From: JAVVVD01 sp036652795 | Lineage (GTDB): Bacteria > Bacillota > Clostridia > Christensenellales > CAG-138 | Assembly (NCBI GenBank): GCA_036652795.1 | Contig: JAVVVD010000003.1 | Coordinates: 1-64,000 of the forward strand | DNA length: 64,000 bases | Reading direction: 5' to 3' | Part shown: positions 61,873-64,000 of the stretch, one piece after another | Numbering within the stretch: position 1 is the stretch's first letter | Layout: each line of letters begins with the position of its first letter | Position numbers and translations under genes: made by a program | Notes under the pieces: model-generated | What the model was told of the DNA's origin: nothing | Database searches by the model: none | Seen by the model: only the letters and a program-made list of their open reading frames with translations

Positions 61873-62133
61873 TTTTACACTTTGGTAGTTTAGTACGAGC
61901 TTGTTGGCTCAGTTGGCCACTTTGGCCTTGCGGTGTGAGGGAATGAGCCGGTTTTGGTAGTTTTATATGGGTTGTTGGCTCAGTTGGCCGCCTTGGCCTT
62001 ACGGTGTGAGGGAATGAGCCGGTTTTGGTAGTTTTAAATGAGCCGGTTTGATAATTTTGTATGGGTTGTTAGCTCAGCTGGCCACCTTGGCCTTACGGGT
62101 GTGAGGAATGAGCCGGTTTTGATAATTTTATAT
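61873..62133 (+). repeat. Tandem array of structured repeats built on the 5' end of tRNA-Lys
   Basis: Three units start at 61897, 61969 and 62063 (72, 94 and 71 bases). Each begins with a copy of the first 19 bases of tRNA-Lys, GGGTTGTTAGCTCAGCTGG; unit 3 is exact, unit 2 has two changes, unit 1 more. About 50 shared bases without any tRNA anticodon or T arm follow, ending in GGTTTTGRTARTTTTATAT. Each unit keeps a hairpin CCTTRC-GGT-GTGAGG and an outer stem RGCTCA/TGAGCC. Unit 2 carries an extra 23-base partial copy. A partial 3' end precedes unit 1. The array lies inside the tRNA transcript. Confidence 0.85.
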
Positions 62134-62209
62134 GGGTTGTTAGCTCAGCTGGTAGAGCACCTGACTCTTAATCAGGGTGTCCAGGGTTCGAGCCCCTGAC
62201 GACCCACCA
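62134..62209 (+). tRNA. tRNA-Lys (anticodon CTT)
   Basis: A 76-base cloverleaf: acceptor GGGTTGT/ACGACCC, D arm, anticodon stem CCTGA/TCAGG with loop CTCTTAA, T arm with GGTTCGAGCC, and encoded CCA. Its first 19 bases are the source of the upstream repeat units. Confidence 0.97.
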
Positions 62210-62213
62210 AAAT

Positions 62214-62247
62214 AAAGCAGCGTCTGAATGACGCTGCTTTATTTATG
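62214..62247 (+). terminator. Terminator of the tRNA cluster
   Basis: A perfect 11-bp stem (AAAGCAGCGTC/GACGCTGCTTT) with a 5-base loop is followed by ATTTATG. It lies five bases after tRNA-Lys. Confidence 0.85.
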
Positions 62248-62366
62248 TTATATGTATATGAACACACCATGAATACATAGCATGGCTACTTGACTGACCC
62301 AATCATAGAAGGTATCATGAAATATATAGCGAATTCGGTTTATTCTTGTAGATTTTGGGTATAATA

Positions 62367-64000
62367 ATGAAAAAAAATATTCGGCGTATAACAATAGTAG
62401 TCGTCCTTATTGTGGCATTGACATTTGCGATGCCCGTGTTTGCGGCTGCCTTTCATACAGATATACGTGTTTTGCTCTCCGTTGGCTCCGCTTCCTCAAT
62501 CACTTTTACCGTGTCAGGTGATTATTACGTAGCACAATACCCTGATTTTTCAGTTTCATCCGGTAAAGCCACCGTTTTTATCAAGGGCAATAGACCTGTA
62601 CTCGCCTGCGATGGAAAAGAGATTACGTCATCAGCTATAACGCTTATCAACCGCGATTATGCAAAAACCTCATCACACATAGTTATAGATAACGATAAGT
62701 ACGGCAAATGCGCATACCTTGGAAACGTTACGTTTGATGCTTCAGATGGTGCTGTGCGCGTGATCAACACGCTACCAATAGAACAATATCTCTATGGTGT
62801 AGTCCCCTATGAGATGAGCAACACATTCCCACTTGAAGCGCTCAAAGCGCAGGCTGTCTGTGCACGCGGCTATGCGGTATCCAACTGTTCAGCATACGGG
62901 CCGCGCGCATATGATATAGGCGATACCTCTTCAGATCAGGTCTACCATGGCTATGTCAGCAAATATACCCGCGCGATCTCCGCCGTAGATGAAACGCACG
63001 GACAGGTGCTTACATACGATGGCGATATCATACAGGCGTATTATTCCGCCTCAAACGGCGGACAGACTGAGCTTACCGGGAATGTGTGGAAAAGCAACCT
63101 CCCATACTATGTTCATAGGGACGATATATACGATCTGCAAAACGCATCCAGCCTTGAGGAAAGATCCTTTATACCCGCCACATTCACGTATGAAACTATG
63201 GGGCTTATGGATAGGCCAGTGCTAAGCGCACTGCAATCTGGCGCAAACATCGCCGCCGGTGAAGCTGTAAAACTGCTTTCCGTTGTGCGTATCAAGGCTC
63301 ACACATCAAAGTTTGATGCGCCCAGCCGCATCTATACAAAAGCCGATATAGTCCTTAATGTCGCAAACAGCGCCAATCATGAGGGGCAACTCACTTTTAC
63401 TATAGATCTCAACAATTTCGTGAAGACGGACGCCAACCCATCCGGCATATTCAACTCGCAAGGGCGCACACTGCGCATGCGCGGCGCGGAGCAAGGCATT
63501 TTGAGCGTTGATAATATCCAATACCCTGGCTGGTTTCTTACAAACCGCAGATATGGGCATGGAGTCGGCCTGAGCCAACGCGGCGCACAGCAACGCGCTA
63601 CAGGCGGACAGCCATATGCCGATATGCTTGACTTTTATTATGCCGATACACAGCTTTGCTCGATAGGCACATATGCCGATGCGCCCACGCTTACAAGCAG
63701 CACCTATATCATTTCAGAAAGCGGTGTAAGCGGCATCTCTCCTGGCACGTCGCCGAGTGAGCTTATTGGCCGTCTGAAAACAGCTGGAGAGCGCATATAT
63801 CTGGTTTCATCACATGGTGCGCAAAAAACCGACGGACTCGTTTCTACCGGCAGCTACGTGCGCACTGTATATGGCGATGGTTCCTCTTATTTTGATCTTC
63901 CCGTGATACTGTACGGTGATATAAATGGCGATGGACAAATTACCACCGACGATATGGATGCTCTGATGCAGCATCTTTTGAACGCACGAAGGCTTACCGG
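62367..64000 (+). CDS. Secreted SpoIID/LytB-domain protein with dockerin-like repeat (C-terminus cut by window edge)
   Basis: The frame is open to the right edge (about 544 residues). A signal peptide (about 1-29, cut after VFAA) is followed by a SpoIID-type domain (about 100-435; PIEQYLYGVVPYEM, LKAQAVCARGYAVS, YYSASNGGQTE, YGHGVGLSQRGAQQ). SpoIID proteins are lytic transglycosylases acting on denuded glycan strands. Near residue 515 begins YGDINGDGQITTDDMDAL, a dockerin type I-like calcium loop and helix. The ATG has only GGGT upstream, and a TATAAT lies four bases before it, so the start is tentative. Confidence 0.85.
   Translation, partial: MKKNIRRITIVVVLIVALTFAMPVFAAAFHTDIRVLLSVGSASSITFTVSGDYYVAQYPDFSVSSGKATVFIKGNRPVLACDGKEITSSAITLINRDYAKTSSHIVIDNDKYGKCAYLGNVTFDASDGAVRVINTLPIEQYLYGVVPYEMSNTFPLEALKAQAVCARGYAVSNCSAYGPRAYDIGDTSSDQVYHGYVSKYTRAISAVDETHGQVLTYDGDIIQAYYSASNGGQTELTGNVWKSNLPYYVHRDDIYDLQNASSLEERSFIPATFTYETMGLMDRPVLSALQSGANIAAGEAVKLLSVVRIKAHTSKFDAPSRIYTKADIVLNVANSANHEGQLTFTIDLNNFVKTDANPSGIFNSQGRTLRMRGAEQGILSVDNIQYPGWFLTNRRYGHGVGLSQRGAQQRATGGQPYADMLDFYYADTQLCSIGTYADAPTLTSSTYIISESGVSGISPGTSPSELIGRLKTAGERIYLVSSHGAQKTDGLVSTGSYVRTVYGDGSSYFDLPVILYGDINGDGQITTDDMDALMQHLLNARRLT

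Noticed and set aside
61725..61946. 73-codon frame across tRNA-Gly
   Set aside because: It reads through the tRNA and the first repeat unit, so it is a chance frame.

Overview
The window comes from a low-to-mid GC Gram-positive anaerobe, most likely an uncultured member of class Clostridia. The evidence is AGGAGG-type ribosome binding sites with frequent TTG/GTG starts, canonical sigma-A promoters, a group-C-like [FeFe] hydrogenase, an RsfA-like regulator, LytR-CpsA-Psr and SpoIID proteins, the PyrD/PyrK pair and a dockerin-like tail. No rRNA, CRISPR array, transposase or prophage was seen. Both window edges cut a gene.

Layout. 1-3.0 kb: C-terminally cut secreted subtilisin with Ig-like repeats. 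3.2-4.1 kb: Myb/RsfA-like regulator. 4.3-8.5 kb: a minus-strand operon with SPOR protein, DRTGG, RsbW-like ATPase, hydrogenase, DRTGG and PHP phosphoesterase, probably a redox/H2-linked sensory unit. 8.6-15.6 kb: an orphan protein, asnS, a lipoprotein, pncB, lgt and dinB. 16.2-25.1 kb: a Ser/Thr phospho-signalling island with two kinases (one with external leucine-rich repeats), two PP2C phosphatases, an FHA protein, a PrsW-FHA membrane protease, a Sel1 protein and an HTH protein. 25.2-28.0 kb: metK and a CorC/CBS transporter behind a long attenuator-like leader. 28.4-35.0 kb: membrane protein, P-loop ATPase, transporter, SDR reductase, Mrp and a PyrD/PyrK-like pair with a degenerate PyrD active site. 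35.6-43.9 kb: galE, a KdpD/E-like pair, NhaC antiporter, GtrA-glycosyltransferase and a second two-component system. 44.1-54.4 kb: phosphodiester glycosidase, thioredoxin, GGDEF protein, a five-gene run (methyltransferase, metzincin, Hsp33, TPR, rRNA methyltransferase), LCP protein and an M15-like peptidase. 54.4-60.2 kb: tmk, an HflX with an N-terminal JAMM-like motif, an alanine symporter and a beta-propeller protein. 60.4-62.2 kb: small genes, a LexA-like repressor with substituted catalytic residues, tRNA-Gly, an array of structured tandem repeats built on the 5' end of tRNA-Lys, and tRNA-Lys. 62.4-64 kb: SpoIID protein running into a dockerin-like repeat.

The strongest unexplained signals are the tRNA-Lys-derived repeat array (61.9-62.1 kb), the phospho-signalling island, the substituted LexA-like repressor, and the leader RNA in front of the CorC-type gene. 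All functional statements rest on reading the sequence and remembered family motifs; no database search was run.
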